Shown here: positions 1 to 13,739 of the stretch, in pieces
Position numbering within the stretch: the first letter of the stretch is position 1
How the letters are laid out: each line of letters opens with the position of its first letter
Origin: Hymenoscyphus infarciens
Taxonomy: Eukaryota; Ascomycota; Leotiomycetes; Helotiales; Helotiaceae
Assembly (NCBI GenBank): GCA_001414345.1
Contig: LLCB01000009.1
Span: forward strand, 124,001-188,000
Direction of reading: 5' to 3'
Length of the DNA: 64,000 nucleotides
The notes under the pieces: model-generated
Databases searched by the model: none
Told to the model about the DNA's origin: nothing
What the model saw: only the letters and a program-made list of their open reading frames with translations
Position numbers and translations under genes: made by a program

Positions 1-1003
1 AAGGAAATGGTTTGACTTACTTATCGGCATTACAAGCGGCATATGATGTTGCTGTAGCTTCAGGAATGGTCACAGTCTGTGAAACGGAAATAGTAACTGT
101 GGTACTTGGAGCATTCGTTGTAGTCTCAGTGATAGATTGAGTGAGTGTGATGGTAGTTGATGCGACTGGTGGAGTCAAAGTGACAATTGAAGTAGTTTCT
201 TGTATGTGTTAACAAAGATTTCCGGGTTTTTTCGAAAAAGAAATACTCACTGCTTGTGGTTGTCACAATCGAAGTTGGAACCGTGGCTGTAATGGTCGTG
301 GTAGACTTTGCGGTCCGCGTAATTGTATACACCTGGAAAGATAAAACTTTCTGGTAGCAAATAACCGCAGATGGGTAACTAGCTTTGCCTTTTCGCGAAA
401 GATCTAGAGACTTTTGTTTCGTATTACTTGTGATACCAATTTTGCCATAGAGTATATCGAGCAATCCTCTTGTGACCCGAGACACAGCGCGCTTTTTAGC
501 CGAAAATAATTCGGCATTATCAACTGTGTCCTTTGAGGGAAGAAATCCTGTAGCAGTCGGAACAACAGAAGTATCTGTGCCCGAAGTGACCGTTTGTGTT
601 GCTGTCGAGTAGACGGAAATTGTTGAAAGAGGGACATCAATCGTGCTTGTAGTCGTGACACTGCTGTACGACGTGAAGGTATCCTGGAAGGCTTAGCTTT
701 GGCATATTGAAAGATCACGGGGTGACTAACGGTAGATACTGGCAATGTTATGGTATTTGTGATGATACTCTGAAAGGTCGTGGTCGTCGTAACTTTCGAG
801 GGAGTTTTTACAACCGAGGGAGTGTAGGTTGTTAACGCAAGTTGAGGAAGGGTCCAGGCTGTAACTTTGGATTGCGTCGGAACTGGGTTGGTGGAAGTTG
901 TTGCCCGTTTTGTGTAGCAGTTTTGGATTGTTTTCGCTGATGCTGAAGCAGAGGTTACGCTTAACCACAAGCCAAGGGCCAGAAGAGTCTGTAACACAAA
1001 CAT
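1..1003 (-). CDS. Thr/Ser-rich secreted protein, partial (3' part beyond left edge)
   Basis: The start is the ATG at 1003 because it opens directly on a signal peptide (MFVLQTLLALGLWLSVTSASA). Exons read 731-1003, 251-683 and 21-198, with introns 684-730 and 199-250; the last visible donor (GTAAGT, at 20) opens an intron that leaves the window. The mature part is dominated by Thr/Ser/Val runs of the kind TTTTFQSIITNTITLPVST, typical of O-glycosylated fungal surface or secreted proteins. The final exon ends in SYAACNAD, suggesting a Cys-containing C-terminal part off-window. A dibasic KKRAV (around 500) could be a Kex2-type site. The stretch 310-480 is compositionally different and may hide another intron, although it stays open. 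No enzymatic domain is recognised. Confidence 0.6.
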
Positions 1004-3639
1004 TTTGAAGTGTGGAATTCTCACAAAAATCTTGATTGAAGACGGTAATGAACTTGCCCTGGGGGTTCAACATTGACTTATCCTTTCCACTGGAAGAAAA
1101 TAGACAAGTCCGAGCATGCCAAGTAGTGGAGTCTACGTTAGCTAGTGTTGTGTTATTGCTACGGCTGAGATTTTAGTTCATCCGAAGATTGGCTTGAGGC
1201 GAACTGACTTGCGGCTACTAATGCTCTGTGGAAGGGGGCTAGCCCACAGCCAAAGCCATGGCAGCGAAGCATAGTATTATAAAGACTACGCGCTCTTGCC
1301 AGATACCATACAAACAGTCAACCGAGCCTGCGTCGAACTACTCAACGCCAAATTGATCGAAAAGTGGGATGAAAATGGGTTGGAACAACTTAAGAGACAG
1401 ACATCTTTGCATGAGGCATAAGCATTCCCGCTCTGAAAATAAAGAATTTGAGAAGAGTGGTAAAGCATCGACGTGTATTCAGCCTTCGAACTCCCGATTG
1501 CTTGTGCGGTGTCCGAGCTCTTGCATCGCGATGCAGTTCATCGCGGGTGCTAGTCTTGTAGATCAGGTACCCCGCTCGATGAACCTATGACGTGCGCAAG
1601 AAAAGGGAACTATTGAGACCTGGAACGAGCTAACAAATTCCATTCATTGTCGCCGAGTAGGAACCCGAAGCAGATCAATCTTCATCATTTCCAAAAGCCA
1701 CCCTGATACCAGTCCGCTACTCAATTGCCAACTCCAAAGTTATCATCAAAGTCCATAGAATTCAGTGCAGATGATTTGTAGTCAATCGCTGCTCCCCCCT
1801 TGGGTAACTGTATCCCGGAAGAAATTCCATCAAAGGGTCGCGGCCATCGCTCGGCGACGGGAAATGTGAATTCTCAGGAGCAAGCATTTCAGCACCTGCC
1901 TCGTCTCTTCAATTATCAAATGATTTGACTCGTACTTTATCACTTCTATGGTTTTTTGTTCAATGTTTGAGGGTATTTATGCGGCAACCCTTCTTCCTCT
2001 TAGTTTCCCCTTGTATAGTACCGTCTGTCAAGTTGAAACTTTTTCAGACTTTGTCAAAGTATACACATGCGTCATATACTCGCAGAAATTCTCATAGTGA
2101 TTTGTTGAGGAATATCGAGGCAATTGTGTATTGACATAGGCCCCCTAATTCCCATTGTTCTATTGTCTTGGGGCTCCTAACTAAACCCATAGTTTACTCT
2201 ACTAGATTAATTTCTTTTTCGAGGAATCTGCGTTTGGGACCCTTACCATGCCATCTACCCCCGCAAGCCCATTTTATTGTATCATCTGGGGGTGGAGCTA
2301 TATAGTCCAAGAATGGATGACGGCGGTGACTTGTCCTTTTTTTAAATTTACATCTTTCCATCGATAATACCAGCTCCTTCGAGCAAGGGCTGTAAAAAAA
2401 TTCTGGACACGGAGTGTCGTGTAAAACTTTTGAGGACAGATTGTTTATGGAAGATGCATAGACATACCATTCAAGAGATATGTCGAAATAAAGTAGCAAG
2501 CTCTTACAAATAGAGATCCAGGCATTGCGCTACGTAAACCTACTTTGATCTGATTGTGCAAAACTGCCTACGACTAGAAAATTATTGTCTGAGAGGGTCT
2601 AGGAGACGTAAGAAGTAGTCTAACTATTCTAAACCTTCTCGAGAAATCTCTGTGTATTTCCTGAAGCCCTTCGCACAATCATGCTAGACCGGATGTACGC
2701 AGAGCAATGGCAAGATCACTCACCTATGAACAAGGAACCAGCAATCGTATTTGTTTATATCCCTCTATTTGTAGATCGTCTGCAAATAGTAGCTTTGAAC
2801 TATTTTGCTGCTATTGGCAGGTAACCTGTAGATAGCAACCTTTGGAAAAATGGGCCGCGAGAGCGCGCTCATACATTCAAATAGAACCGATATCCACCTT
2901 TTCTCACCATGTTATGCTGCCGTTTTAAGTGAAATCCGTTCATGGCAACTCATACAACTAATCAAGAAAGGTCAAGCTCATCCGACCTCAAAAGCACGCT
3001 AGGAAAGTAAATCTATGCAGACTTCAAACTCCACGCTGCTCACATACACATACTGTCAAAAGCTCTATGGATGCTCGATGATCACCCTTCAAAAGTTAAG
3101 CGAAGAATGAAGATGGAATATATCGGATGAGAAAGGGCACCGGGGGAGGGGGGAGAGTGAATCTGTTACTTTGGAGGGATGCTCCCTCGCATTTCAGCAC
3201 TGTCTTTGGTCACTTTTTAAAACCAATACCGGACTCTTTGAGTAGTTTCGATTTCCTCTAATTTCCCAAGATTGCACTGGCCGTGTACTTCGACTCTCGG
3301 GGAAATCAAAATTCGTTTGTGATTTATATAGCGCGTAAGATACTCTTCAAGTGAAATTAGGATAGTTGGGATGCACTTTCTTTCTGTTTTCTTCTACATC
3401 ATCGTGTTTTCCTCCCCCCCCCCTGGAGTAATTACTGGGGGATAACTCATTGCGAGGTAGTAGGGTATGGTTCGCAGATTGGATGATTGTTCAGAAAGGC
3501 TTATGCACAGTCAGTCAAGGAGGTTGGGATACTCGAGATTCATTGGGTCTGGTTCCAGCTCCCCTCCGATAACCGGCCTTAGTACTCCAGGATGTTGGGA
3601 GCATGATGGACTCACCCTCGTTTTGTCTAACTCTTTCTG

Positions 3640-3722
3640 AGTAAGCTGCTGGTAAGCTGGTCAAAAGCTGGTGATCAGCTGGTGGTAAGATGCCAGTAAG
3701 CTGCCGGTAAGCCAGTGGGTTG
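3640..3722. repeat. Degenerate GCTGGTAAG minisatellite
   Basis: Variants of a 9-14 bp unit (gctggtaag, gctggtcaa, gctggtgatca, gccagtaag, gccggtaag) follow each other. No gene is associated. Confidence 0.5.
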
Positions 3723-4237
3723 TGATGGTTGATTGTGGAGGCCACTCACGTGCTATCTACCCCTCTATTCCCTTTTTTGGATCGAGGTGCATAGTCTGTT
3801 ACACAAGGTTTCTAGTCTACGAAAGACTCGAATGGAAAGTCTTTCTTTGGTGTATGAGGAACAATAAACCACGGATTAACTGAAGATCGGAATAAACTGC
3901 CTGGTTCTTTCCAACTGTCCATGAATAATTGACTTGAATTACCCTACAAAGTTGGAATAACGAGAGAGAGGTAATTTAGGCAGGTACGAAGTTGGAATTT
4001 TCACTGCAACTTTTGCAGTCCACTACGATCCACTATCTTGAATTTCACGGTGTTATCTCCACGAGAGGTAGTGCTGGACTATGATGTTGGTCACCAGACC
4101 AGAAATAGCAGAGTGCGAGGCTTTGAGAGCCGTGTGGGGGTTTTCCCAAGTCCCTTCTAGGTATGTGCGCTCTTGTCAAAACAGTGCTCTGATTTACTTG
4201 AAGCTTATCAATTGACAGACGCTAGAGTGAGATCTTC

Positions 4238-4560
4238 CAACCGTTGACGTTTTGCTATTTAGTGCGATGTGCAACAGTTATCTCGATGGGTAGGAACAAG
4301 GAATGTAAAAGCTAGAAAAATGGCAAAACGTCTACGGTAGGAGTCTCCTTCAAAGTGCGATTTGCAACAAATCTCCAGTCTCTACCTAAGTCTTGGTGAT
4401 AAGTGGAGATGAAAAATCTTACAGCAAAGATAAATACCTTCCGTTGACGTTTTCCCGATAGAAGCGCGAAGTGCAACAAAACCTCAGCGAATGGCACACT
4501 TTTTAATAAAACTAGTTGGGTGGCGTCAATGGAATAAGCCAAAGTGCGATGTGCAATAAC
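4238..4560. repeat. Interspersed repeat AGTGCGATGTGCAACA with CCGTTGACGTTTT
   Basis: Copies of AGTGCGATGTGCAACA-like sequence occur near 4260, 4354, 4466 and 4541. The companion motif CCGTTGACGTTTTGC occurs near 4240 and 4441 and inverted near 4322. It is immediately followed by an AT-rich block, so it may be the edge of an old repeat. Confidence 0.45.
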
Positions 4561-5683
4561 AAATAATGGAAACGATTATTTGGGACATAGATTTACAGAA
4601 GTCATATATAAAGACCTAATACTATAAGAGGTATAAAAGCTATATTAACCAATACAACACTACATCACACAACTAAGTTAATTGTAACTGCTATTAACTA
4701 CAACGCTTTTTAAATTTCAAAAAACAGTATAGCATTATGAACTATAGTCTTTATAAGTACATTATACTAATTCATAAAAACAAAAGAGTATTACGTTAAG
4801 AAGCTATATATCTACGCACACAAAGTTGTAGCTATAAACTTAGTATATGCAGGACCTGCCGTCGTCGCCCCGCCTAATTTTATGCAAATCTGTATCCTAA
4901 ATAATCGATTCCCAAATAATGTGGTCAAGTCAAGCGAACTCAGCGAGTCAAGTTAGATTGCATTTCTAACTTCATCACTCAACAACAAGAGAAGCCCGTA
5001 AACACCTACCTACATCCTCGAATCCTCCAGTAAAAGAACTAGAAACTTAAAATCCCAAGGATCCCAAATACGAGAACCACACAAAGAATAAGAAACAGAG
5101 GCGTACAAAAAAAAAACCAATCATGTTCCTCCCTCACAAAACTCTCAACCCTCACAAAGGTACATCCCCGCAAACAAAAACGCAACACCAATCCTCTCAA
5201 AGCTTCCTTCCTTACTCACTAGTACCCTCACCATAAGTAACATCCCACAACCCCTCTAAACCACTCAAACGTCACTCCACGGACCCCCCTCCCCCCACCC
5301 ATAACATCCCCTCAGCCACACCCCGCTTCCCCCTTCCTTCAATCCCACTCCTTCATCTCATCACCCATCCGAAATGAAAAATCCTCCAGAACTTCCCCTC
5401 GTCTAGAAAGACTTACTTACTTACTTACTTACGCTCATTTCGTAAACCCTTAGATACTCTGTACCTAGGTAGATACTTCTCCGTCATCCCCAGCTCCAGG
5501 GACAAGAAGCCTAACCAGAAACCAAGTTTCGCAAATCCCACAAGAAACCTCCAGTGACCAGTCCAGTCCAGTCCAGTCCAAGTCCCCAAAATTGAACTCC
5601 ATCACAATGACATGAAAAACCACCCACACCAACACCCCTAACACCCCCACACCCTCATATCAAACCTTTCCGCCCCGTTCGTT

Positions 5684-5742
5684 CATCTCATCTCATCTCA
5701 TCTCATCTCATCTCATCTCATCTCATCTCATCTCATCTCATC
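5684..5742. repeat. (ATCTC)n microsatellite
   Basis: About twelve uninterrupted pentamers. A smaller (TTAC)n tract lies near 5408-5430 and CCAGT repeats near 5562-5578. Confidence 0.9.
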
Positions 5743-6709
5743 CCCTCCTCTCACCCGTTTCACATTTCCGCCTCCAAGAGTACAAGTCCTCAATCAACCT
5801 CCTCGGTCGGTTAAAAATTTATCATAAACAAGATGAAACTGAAACCTCCGCCTCGCTCGTTTCACAAATCCGCGATTCCTTGCACTACCTATAATTTCCA
5901 TCAGATCAATTTATCTCGAGTATGACGTACAAAACCCATACCCAACGAAGTCTCCCCCAATTCCTTACGGCACAGTACTCCGTACAATGGTTAAATTAAC
6001 TGCAGCACGGCTCGTATGTAGGAATGGGAGGATGAAATGGGAATCGCTGGATGACTTGTTTCCAAAGACCGGAATCACCGGAATACATCTGCTGAAAGGT
6101 CAAGAAATCACAGCAAAGCATTCACAAAACACCCTCATGATTTGAGTCGATCATCTTCAATTCATATGATTGTTATACAAAACACTAGGATTACCTTCCC
6201 CTAAAAAAGGAAAAATATCCATCAAGTGCGACTTTTTACTTTCTCTCTCTCCTCTTCTGAGATTTAAAAACAACCCCTTCCTAAAAACAATCCCATCTAT
6301 GTGCAAATTTCAATCCATCCATCCACCAATTCTATCTTCATCCACTCTCTCCTCTCCTTACATCTCAACAGACGCCACGCGGAAAACCCAATTGCTCCAT
6401 CTCCATTTATTACACGAAAAAAAGACATTATCCCAGTAGCTTATTAAAAAAACAACACGGGAGCTGGAAGAAATTGGTCGATTCGCTTATAAGTATCGTT
6501 GTGAGATAAACACAACGCACAGTCATTTCCTCTTTCGACATGAGATCCTATGGATTTGCTGGGTGGTGGTCATCATAAAAAAATATGCCATGGTGAGTTC
6601 GAGAGAAAAAGAAAAGAGAAAATCAAAAATGCGCGCTCAAGTGCCAAAAATACGAGGCCTCGAAAATTGTGAGGTCAACGTGACGAAGAAACATGATGTT
6701 TGGTCCAAC

Positions 6710-9021
6710 CTATTTGTCGGCTCGCATACCCCATTGAGGTTTCAATTGGGATGCCATGTCGTCCTTGGAAAAGACGGCTTCCTTGGGGATACGACTGGCG
6801 CGATAAGCTCCGTTGCGGATAGCACTGAGCTGGACTTGGGAGACTCCGCTCTTGTTGCTGCGAATACTCCCAGCATCGCTCATGGTGTCAGGGTCTCTAA
6901 TCCTCTTTGGAGGTGCAAAGTCTAAAGCGGTAAAGGTTCCAGACCTTCTGAGCAAATGTCTAATGGAGAAGTTAGCATAAGGCATGGGCATGTGAGAAAG
7001 AAAGGTGAGTGCTTACGGGCTAGGCATAGGAGCAAGCTCATCAAATGCGCTGACGGTTGGGGTGAAAGCCGGAACAGTAGGTGAGTATGGTCGTCTCTCT
7101 CCGAATGGACTCTGAGATCGACCGGCCTGTCTCTCACGGATTGATGTTGGTGGTGCAAATTCCATCGATTGCAACAAGGCAAATGAATCATCTCGAAGTT
7201 TAGATGGGGTTGGCAGAGTGTTGAGAGCTTGTGGAGGTGGCATTGGTTTTCTAAGTCTTTGCTGTTGCCCAGGTGGTCCCATACGGCCAGAAGCAGATGA
7301 TTGTGCTCGAGGTCCTGGTGGTCCACGAAATTGCGGTCCTCCTGGTCGGCCGCCAACACTCATTCCGCCCATAGAGCCGTTTCGAGGACGTGGTGGTCCT
7401 TGACCCATGAACTTTCGTCCTCCTGGAGGTGGTGTCATTGCACGTCTAGTAACTGGCTCAGCATATGGCATAACAAATGCATTGCTGTCTGGGTCATAGT
7501 AGGCGGCATCGCCCATATAATTCTCATCATAATCCTCGATATACTGTCCTTGTGGTTCTGGCTTTGAATCGTCAAAGTACTCCTTGTAAAATGACCGAAT
7601 TCGGTTGGCGCGAATTTCCGGATCATCCGACTCTGTAGCCGCATTTGGAGGAAGGGGTCGGAAGCCCATTGACAACCGCTTTGGGTCAAATCCTGGAGCA
7701 CCTAACCCAGCTTGAGCAAACTCCTCAGGCGGTACATCCATAGAGTATCGTTGTCCACGCATAGTTTCATTCTTGTTCTCACGACCAGGAGATGGAGGTG
7801 TAACCATGAATCCATCGCCATACTCATCATCACTTGGAGGCGCAGGTCTAGAATCTGTACGGGGCGGTGGGCGAGGGCTTGCAGGTAGGGCATTTGGGAT
7901 CCGAGGGCGAGCTAAAGCCTCTTGAGGAGGTCCAGGGGCCGAGTCAATTAGAGAACCAAGATAATTATGGCTTTGTCTTAATGATGCATGGGGATTGCTG
8001 GCGTAAGAATCACGGGCATCTTCGATAACAGCGGAGGATGGCATTGGAGTCAGACCTTGGGTGGGAGTAAGAGCCTGACCTGGACGAGGATTGGTAGGCA
8101 GACCCTTTCTTTTGATGGATTCTGGGGAGCCGGGTTGTTCTAGGTGTGCCTCAGGCGGTGGAGTTGGGGTTTTTGGGACTTCTGGCATGGAAGCCGCTGG
8201 GCTTGGTGCATTATATTGAGGCAGGGAATTTTGGCGCGGTGGTGGCACAAATAGTGCTCCTCCTTGTGGTGGCATACTCTTTGGCATAGAAGCAGCGTTT
8301 CCGAGAAGATCGGCGGTGGCCACCTCTTGCATTCTTGATGGTGCAGCACTTGAGCCGGTATAGATTGATGAGCCGTTCTTTGAATTGGAATGCATTGATC
8401 GCGCATCGCCTTGGTAATAGGTGGAAACGGTGCGGTATGGGTCCTCTTTTTGGTGAACGGTTCGTGAGAGGGAATGAAGGGACTCGCGCGAGTTTTGCAA
8501 CTCTGGAGGAAGCATATAAGGGCTGTTGACACTGATATCCATGGAGACTTGACGCCGAGATTTCTCGCTCATCCCCTGCTCTCCTGGTGCCTTTCTGGGT
8601 CGTCCAGGTTGAGGTACATCGCCCAATCCAAAATCCAGAGACGCATGTCGATCGTTGGCATCCTCCTCTCGCTGTTTACGCACATGTCTACGTTGAAGGA
8701 TAATCATCAAAATGATGGCGCCGACCACTGGGATACTATTTACACCGTCAATATGCAGATGGGGCAAGCCGAGTCGCGAATCACTTACGCTACTCCCAAT
8801 ATGACGGGCAATGTGTAAGCTGATTGGGTTACACCTGTCTGGCAAGCATTCTCTCCACACGAGGTGGTGGTTGCTGAGGAAGAAGAGGACGAAGTTGAGT
8901 CTGCTCGTGGTTCTACCACGCGGCTGGGCGTTGCAATGTCTGCCACTGAATCCATCACCCCAATTGCTGCCCGTGGAATCCGTGGCCCCAACCTAACATG
9001 ACTTTCTCCTCGATTCTCCAT
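6710..9021 (-). CDS. Single-pass membrane protein with long Pro-rich cytoplasmic tail
   Basis: Three exons: 8789-9021, 7017-8735 and 6710-6959, with introns of 53 and 57 bp bounded by GTAAGT/AG and GTAAGC/AG; phases agree and give 733 residues. A short Ser-rich N-terminus with two cysteines (CGENAC) precedes a transmembrane segment at about residues 70-91 (LPVILGVAIPVVGAIILMI), followed by a basic stop-transfer stretch (QRRHVRKQ). The rest is a low-complexity Pro/Ser/Arg tail that includes the segment EDANDRHASLDFG, and ends in a more conserved-looking block SIRSNKSGVSQVQLSAI. The first intron splits the transmembrane segment, so reading without splicing hides it. There is no cleavable signal peptide. 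I infer a plasma-membrane or endomembrane scaffold; function unknown. It is divergent from the helicase gene, with 1.9 kb between. Confidence 0.75.
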
Positions 9022-10902
9022 GCTGGCGGTGGCAGAGTATACCCTTCGCCGAGGTGGGGGGGGGGGTGTCGGGCTCGTCGGTCAGTCGGTGGGAGCTGTC
9101 AGGCAATTGTCCGCGTCTTCCTCGTCGTTGCGGCGACAAGAAGAAGGTGCGACTGGTTTCGGGGCCAAAATAGCCTGTGAAGGTATCGATCCAGGTCGTC
9201 TAATGGTTGAAGAAGGTTTGAAGTTTCAGATGAAGCTCCTTCACAATATGGGTTGATAGGGTGTTGAAACAGGTACGACAATGCAATGGGCAACACCAAA
9301 TTACTGCAAATATCCGAGTTGAGGGAATGACTATGGTGAGAGAGCGAGGTAAAACTAGGTAAGGAGTGTGTCGAAGCGATTGTAGAGGTAAAGGAATGGC
9401 AGTCCGACTGGCAGACGGGTGGAAGTCTAGATAGACAGAATTGGCTGGCGGGTGGTGTTGAGACTTGCACAGCGAGCGAAAGAGAGGAGCTGGGGAAAGA
9501 GGTTCAAAAGAGGGCGGGCGAGGCAGGTACGTAGGATCAGAGTGGGTCTCGGAAATGGGTCTCGCTGATGGCTGAGGCCGTAGTCCCAATCGGGGATGGC
9601 GCGATTATTCCAATCAGGGGACGAAACAGGGCAAGTCCTGTGCTGCATTGCATTGCATTTCAACACTTCAGCAACATTCAGGAATCTGCACTCATTCTTG
9701 AGTCTTGACCCTGAAGGCAGGCATCTACTAGTAAAGCCCGACGAAATTGGAAATTTGGGATGGCAGCTGCCCTGGCGGGATGCCAACTCGGCACGTGGGG
9801 TGGGGATTTCCAAGAGACCTGGAGTGACGATGTTTTTCAACCACGCAGTTGTACGCAGTCGATTGGGATCATAGAAATATCTAATGATAGCAATGGTGGC
9901 GCTTCCGTACAATGGGATTATGATTATGATTATGATTATGATTATGATTATGATTATGATTATGATGGAGAAGTCTCACGAATGAGGATGAGGCGTAAAA
10001 GGGGGTTTGTTGGCTTATGAAATCTGGATGGAAGGATGTACAAAATTACCTGCTAAAAAGGGCTCGTTCGGCGGTGCAGCTGCAGGAACCGATTCATCGG
10101 CCACTCACACTTCTTCGTGCAAGCCAGGTTCTACGGTTCTACGGTTCTACCGACGGCCAGGGCCAAACCGCCGAAGCTTCTTGAAATGCTTCTCCCGCCA
10201 TGGCCAAATCAAACTTGGAAATCTGGTCGTGGGTTGGACCCGTGATTAGAGTCAGCTCAAGTTCATCCGCTAAGGCGTTGCGTTTGAAGTAAGAGGCAAT
10301 CTATTGTTCAACAGCTTCCCCTGATTTTGATATGAGACCCAAGATCTCCAGAATCCATTTTAATTAATAGGCCATCCCAATCACGTGGCTGAAGAAAGTG
10401 CAGCGAGTGCAGCCAACCGCGGATACATTCGAGACCCTTTTCATTGGTCAACAGGAGAGATTGCGATAAACGCCCTCTCGGCAAGGGTCGCAAGACAGAA
10501 GAGAAATTGTGTTGTGAAATTTGATTGGCAGCGCAGTTGTCTGTAGACTCTACTCTCAAATTCTCAATATGACCAAGCTCGAAATACCGCCACCTCCTTT
10601 CCATTTCGGCAAAGGGACGGCTTTTCCAACTTTGCCGTCCGAGTCTCTAAAATACGTATACGCACGAACTGGAAGTCGTCAGCGGCAAGGCTTGGGGATT
10701 GAGAGGGGAAATTTGATTCGCGGCCCTATTTCTGCCTCAGTCACACCTCCTCTTCCAAGGCTCCAAGCTTGGCTGCAAATCATCCAAACTTCAACACCAA
10801 CCACGTCAGGACCTCCACTCTTTTGAGCCTCATAGCCGTGACGACCGGACGGTGAATGCAAAGCATTAAATTGCGTTCGGGCATCATGTGTTGACGGAGA
10901 TC
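9022..10902. other. Divergent intergenic region
   Basis: Lies between two divergently transcribed genes and carries a G-run at about 9054-9067 and the hexamer repeat at 9916-9966. Open frames on both strands are overlapping and of low complexity; none is supported as a gene. Confidence 0.5.
9916..9966. repeat. (GATTAT)n hexamer repeat
   Basis: Eight near-perfect units. Confidence 0.9.
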
Positions 10903-13043
10903 ATGGCAGAATTCGATCTCTCTGCCACCTTCATCCCCTCCCTTCACAAACCATCTTCGTTGCTTCCTATTGCCCGGCATAGACAGAGTCTTCTGTACCT
11001 CGTCGAGACTTACCCGGTCACAATCGTTGTTGGACAAACGGGTTCGGGGAAAACGACTCAAATCCCTCAATATCTTGAGCAGGCAGGATGGTGCGCAGAT
11101 GGCAAGGTCATCGCTGTTACTCAGGTACGTCCACTTCGTCCGTCAATATCTGATAAACTCGCTAATCATCTTTTCAGCCTCGGCGAGTAGCGGCAACCAC
11201 TGTTGCAATCAGGGTTGCGGAAGAGATGGGCTGTAAAATTGGGGAAGAAGTTGGCTATTCAATTCGCTTTGAAGATGTTACTTCACCTAAGACCCGCATC
11301 AAATTCCTCACTGATGGCTTGTTACTTAGAGAAGCACTTGTTGATCCACTATTGTCACGTTATTCAGTGATTATGGTTGATGAAGCACATGAACGCTCTC
11401 TAAGTACGGACGTTCTTCTCGGAGTCTTGAAGAAGATATTGAAGAAGAGAACCAATGATCTCAGAATCATCATCAGCAGTGCTACTTTGCAAGCTGAGGA
11501 TTTTCTCAACTTCTTCGCCGGTGATGCAGAGAAGCAGCCAAAAGTGACACAAGAACCGCAAAGCGCGGTGACACTGGATGACTTGATCGCCCAAGGAGGT
11601 CAAAAGCCAAATGCTTGCAGCGATGCCATCGGTCAGATCATCAGCTTAGAAGGAAGGACATATCCAGTCGATATTCTTTACCTTGAGTCTCCAGCCGAGG
11701 ATTATGTAGAGGAAGCAGTGCAGACAGTTTTCGATATACACACCAAGGAACCAGACGGCGATATCTTGGTGTTTCTCACTGGAAGAGAGGAGATTGATAA
11801 TGCCGTGCAAGGAATATCTGAACGAGCTGCAGGTTTACATCCTAGAGCACAGGCGTTGATGCCACTCCCTCTTTACGCAGGTCTTTCGACAGAACAACAA
11901 ATGTATGTCTTTGAAGAAGCGCCTGAGAATACAAGAAAGGTCATATTCTCCACAAATATCGCGGAGGCCTCGATTACAATAGACGGAATCGTGTACGTCG
12001 TCGACACGGGTTTTGTAAAGCTACGAGCTTTCAATCCACTCACCGGCATCGAAACCCTGACAGCGACTCCCGTTTCAAAGGCTTCCGCAACCCAAAGAGC
12101 AGGCCGAGCAGGTCGTACTCGACCAGGAAAATGCTTCCGCCTCTACACAGAACCCAATTTCCAACAACTATCAGAATCCACCATCCCCGAAATACAACGC
12201 TCAAATCTCGCACCCGTCATTCTCCAACTCAAAGCCCTAGGAATCGACAACATCGTCCGTTTCCCCTTCCTAACCTCTCCTCCATCCGAACTCGTCATCC
12301 GAGCTCTCGAACTCCTCTACTCCCTCGGCGCCCTCGATACATACGCCAAACTCACCCAACCCCTCGGAACCCGAATGGCCGAGTTAGCAGTCGAACCCAT
12401 GATGGCTAAAACGCTCCTCTCCGCCTCCTCATTCGGCTGTCTCAGCGAAATCTTAACTATAGCAGCGATGACTTCTCTCGGCGGCACAATCTGGGTCCCC
12501 CACGATGGCGAGAAGAAGAAAATGGAAACTGCACGTCGGAAATTTGCAGTCGAGGAGGGGGATCACATTACGCTTCTAAACGTCTACCAAGCGTTCATCA
12601 CGAAAGGAAAAAAGGAAGCCCGTTTCTGTCACGACAATTACCTTAATTTCAAATCTCTCACTCGTGCGGTGTCTATTCGTGGACAGCTGAAACGATATCT
12701 TGAGCGCTTCGGTCTTTCTGTGCCAGAAACGTTATCTTCCAACCCGAATTTGCAACCTCTCGCTGTGGGAGGACCCGATAAGGGAGAGCAGATTCGACGA
12801 TGTCTTACCACTGGATATTTCGCGCATGCTGCGAAGATGCAACCAGATGGGACTTTTAGGAATGTAGCGGGGGGAACGGTGTTGTATGCTCATCCGAGCT
12901 CGTTGATGTTTAATCGTAAGGCGGAGTGGGTTGTTTTTCATGAGGTTATGGAGATGGGTGGGAAGACTTACATTAGGGATGTTAGTAAGATCGAGAAGGG
13001 GTGGTTGGTGGAATATGCGCCTGAGTTTTATAAATTTGCGTAG
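10903..13043 (+). CDS. DEAH-box RNA helicase, DHX35-like
   Basis: Two exons, 10903-11124 and 11178-13043 (53-bp intron), give 695 residues, close to the roughly 700 usual for DHX35. Motif I is GQTGSGKT (44-51); motif Ia TQPRRVAA is created by the splice; motif II is DEAH (142-145), followed by SAT; then [21 protein letters not shown] (V) and QRAGRAGR (VI). The helicase-associated (HA2) and OB-type C-terminal regions follow. DHX35 proteins associate with catalytic-stage spliceosomes and unwind RNA with ATP hydrolysis; budding yeast lacks a direct copy. The in-frame ATG at 10888 is an alternative start; I prefer MAEFDL at 10903 because it leads straight into the family's usual N-terminus. The catalytic motifs look intact, so it should be functional. 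Confidence 0.92.
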
Positions 13044-13739
13044 GATGTTTTGTGGTTGTGTGGGGAGGGGAAGGGAGAAATAAAAGTTACTTTTCTTGAA
13101 CCCTTCTTCTTGGGTCTGGTCTTTGGAGTTTTTTCTGTTTTCTTGCTGGCATTTCACTGCCTTCGTCTGGTCGTTCCTTCCCTAACCTTCGACCCGATAT
13201 CATGCGCGGGGTAAAAGTATCCATCATATCTCTCAAAAGCATGCAGGATTTTTCGGGTGGCTTGCAGCACTTTCCCCATGCTGCTGCATTATCCAGTAGC
13301 AACAATGGATTGAAATCATGGGCAGAAAATCAAAGGTACAGTGCCAAAGCCCCTGCACGTTAGTTAGCTCTTTATTATGTATATTTTCCACCTTTGCATT
13401 GGGTTGCATTGCATTGCATTTGCCTTATCTCTGTGCTCTTCTTTCATGCAATTGGGTTGCGTTGCGCGCAGGTTGGGCCTTGATGTTTGGTGTTTTGGTG
13501 ATTGGTTGGTTGGGATAAAATCAGAGTCCTCCGTTTCTTTTTTCTTCCTTCTTCCTTCTTCCTTCTTTCTGGCGTACTTGTAGGTACTTGGTTTGCACTT
13601 TTTGTTTTCTTATTCTTCTTTCTTCCACTTGCCTCTTTCAATATGCTGCATAACTTATGACTTGCGTGTCGCGATCGCTTGGGTTGGGCCTTGTTGCACG
13701 TCACCCCTCAACCCCTCCATTCCCATTTCCATTCCCTAC
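13044..13739. other. Intergenic, pyrimidine-rich
   Basis: Downstream of the helicase; CTTCCTT-type tracts at about 13545-13570 and T-rich runs. No gene is supported. Confidence 0.5.

Larger units (their letters stand above)
1004..6709. other. Intergenic, no supported gene
   Basis: Short open frames here (for example 2194-2499 and 6170-6439) lack composition, splice context or recognisable motifs. The stretch contains a C-run near 3413, several simple repeats listed separately, and an AT-rich, CpA-poor block at about 4560-4870 that looks like a small RIP-mutated repeat relic. A pyrimidine-rich tract spans about 5100-5760. Confidence 0.5.

Noticed and set aside
9099..9912. Several overlapping minus-strand frames upstream of the membrane-protein gene
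   Set aside because: Mutually overlapping, low complexity, no coding signature; treated as promoter/leader.
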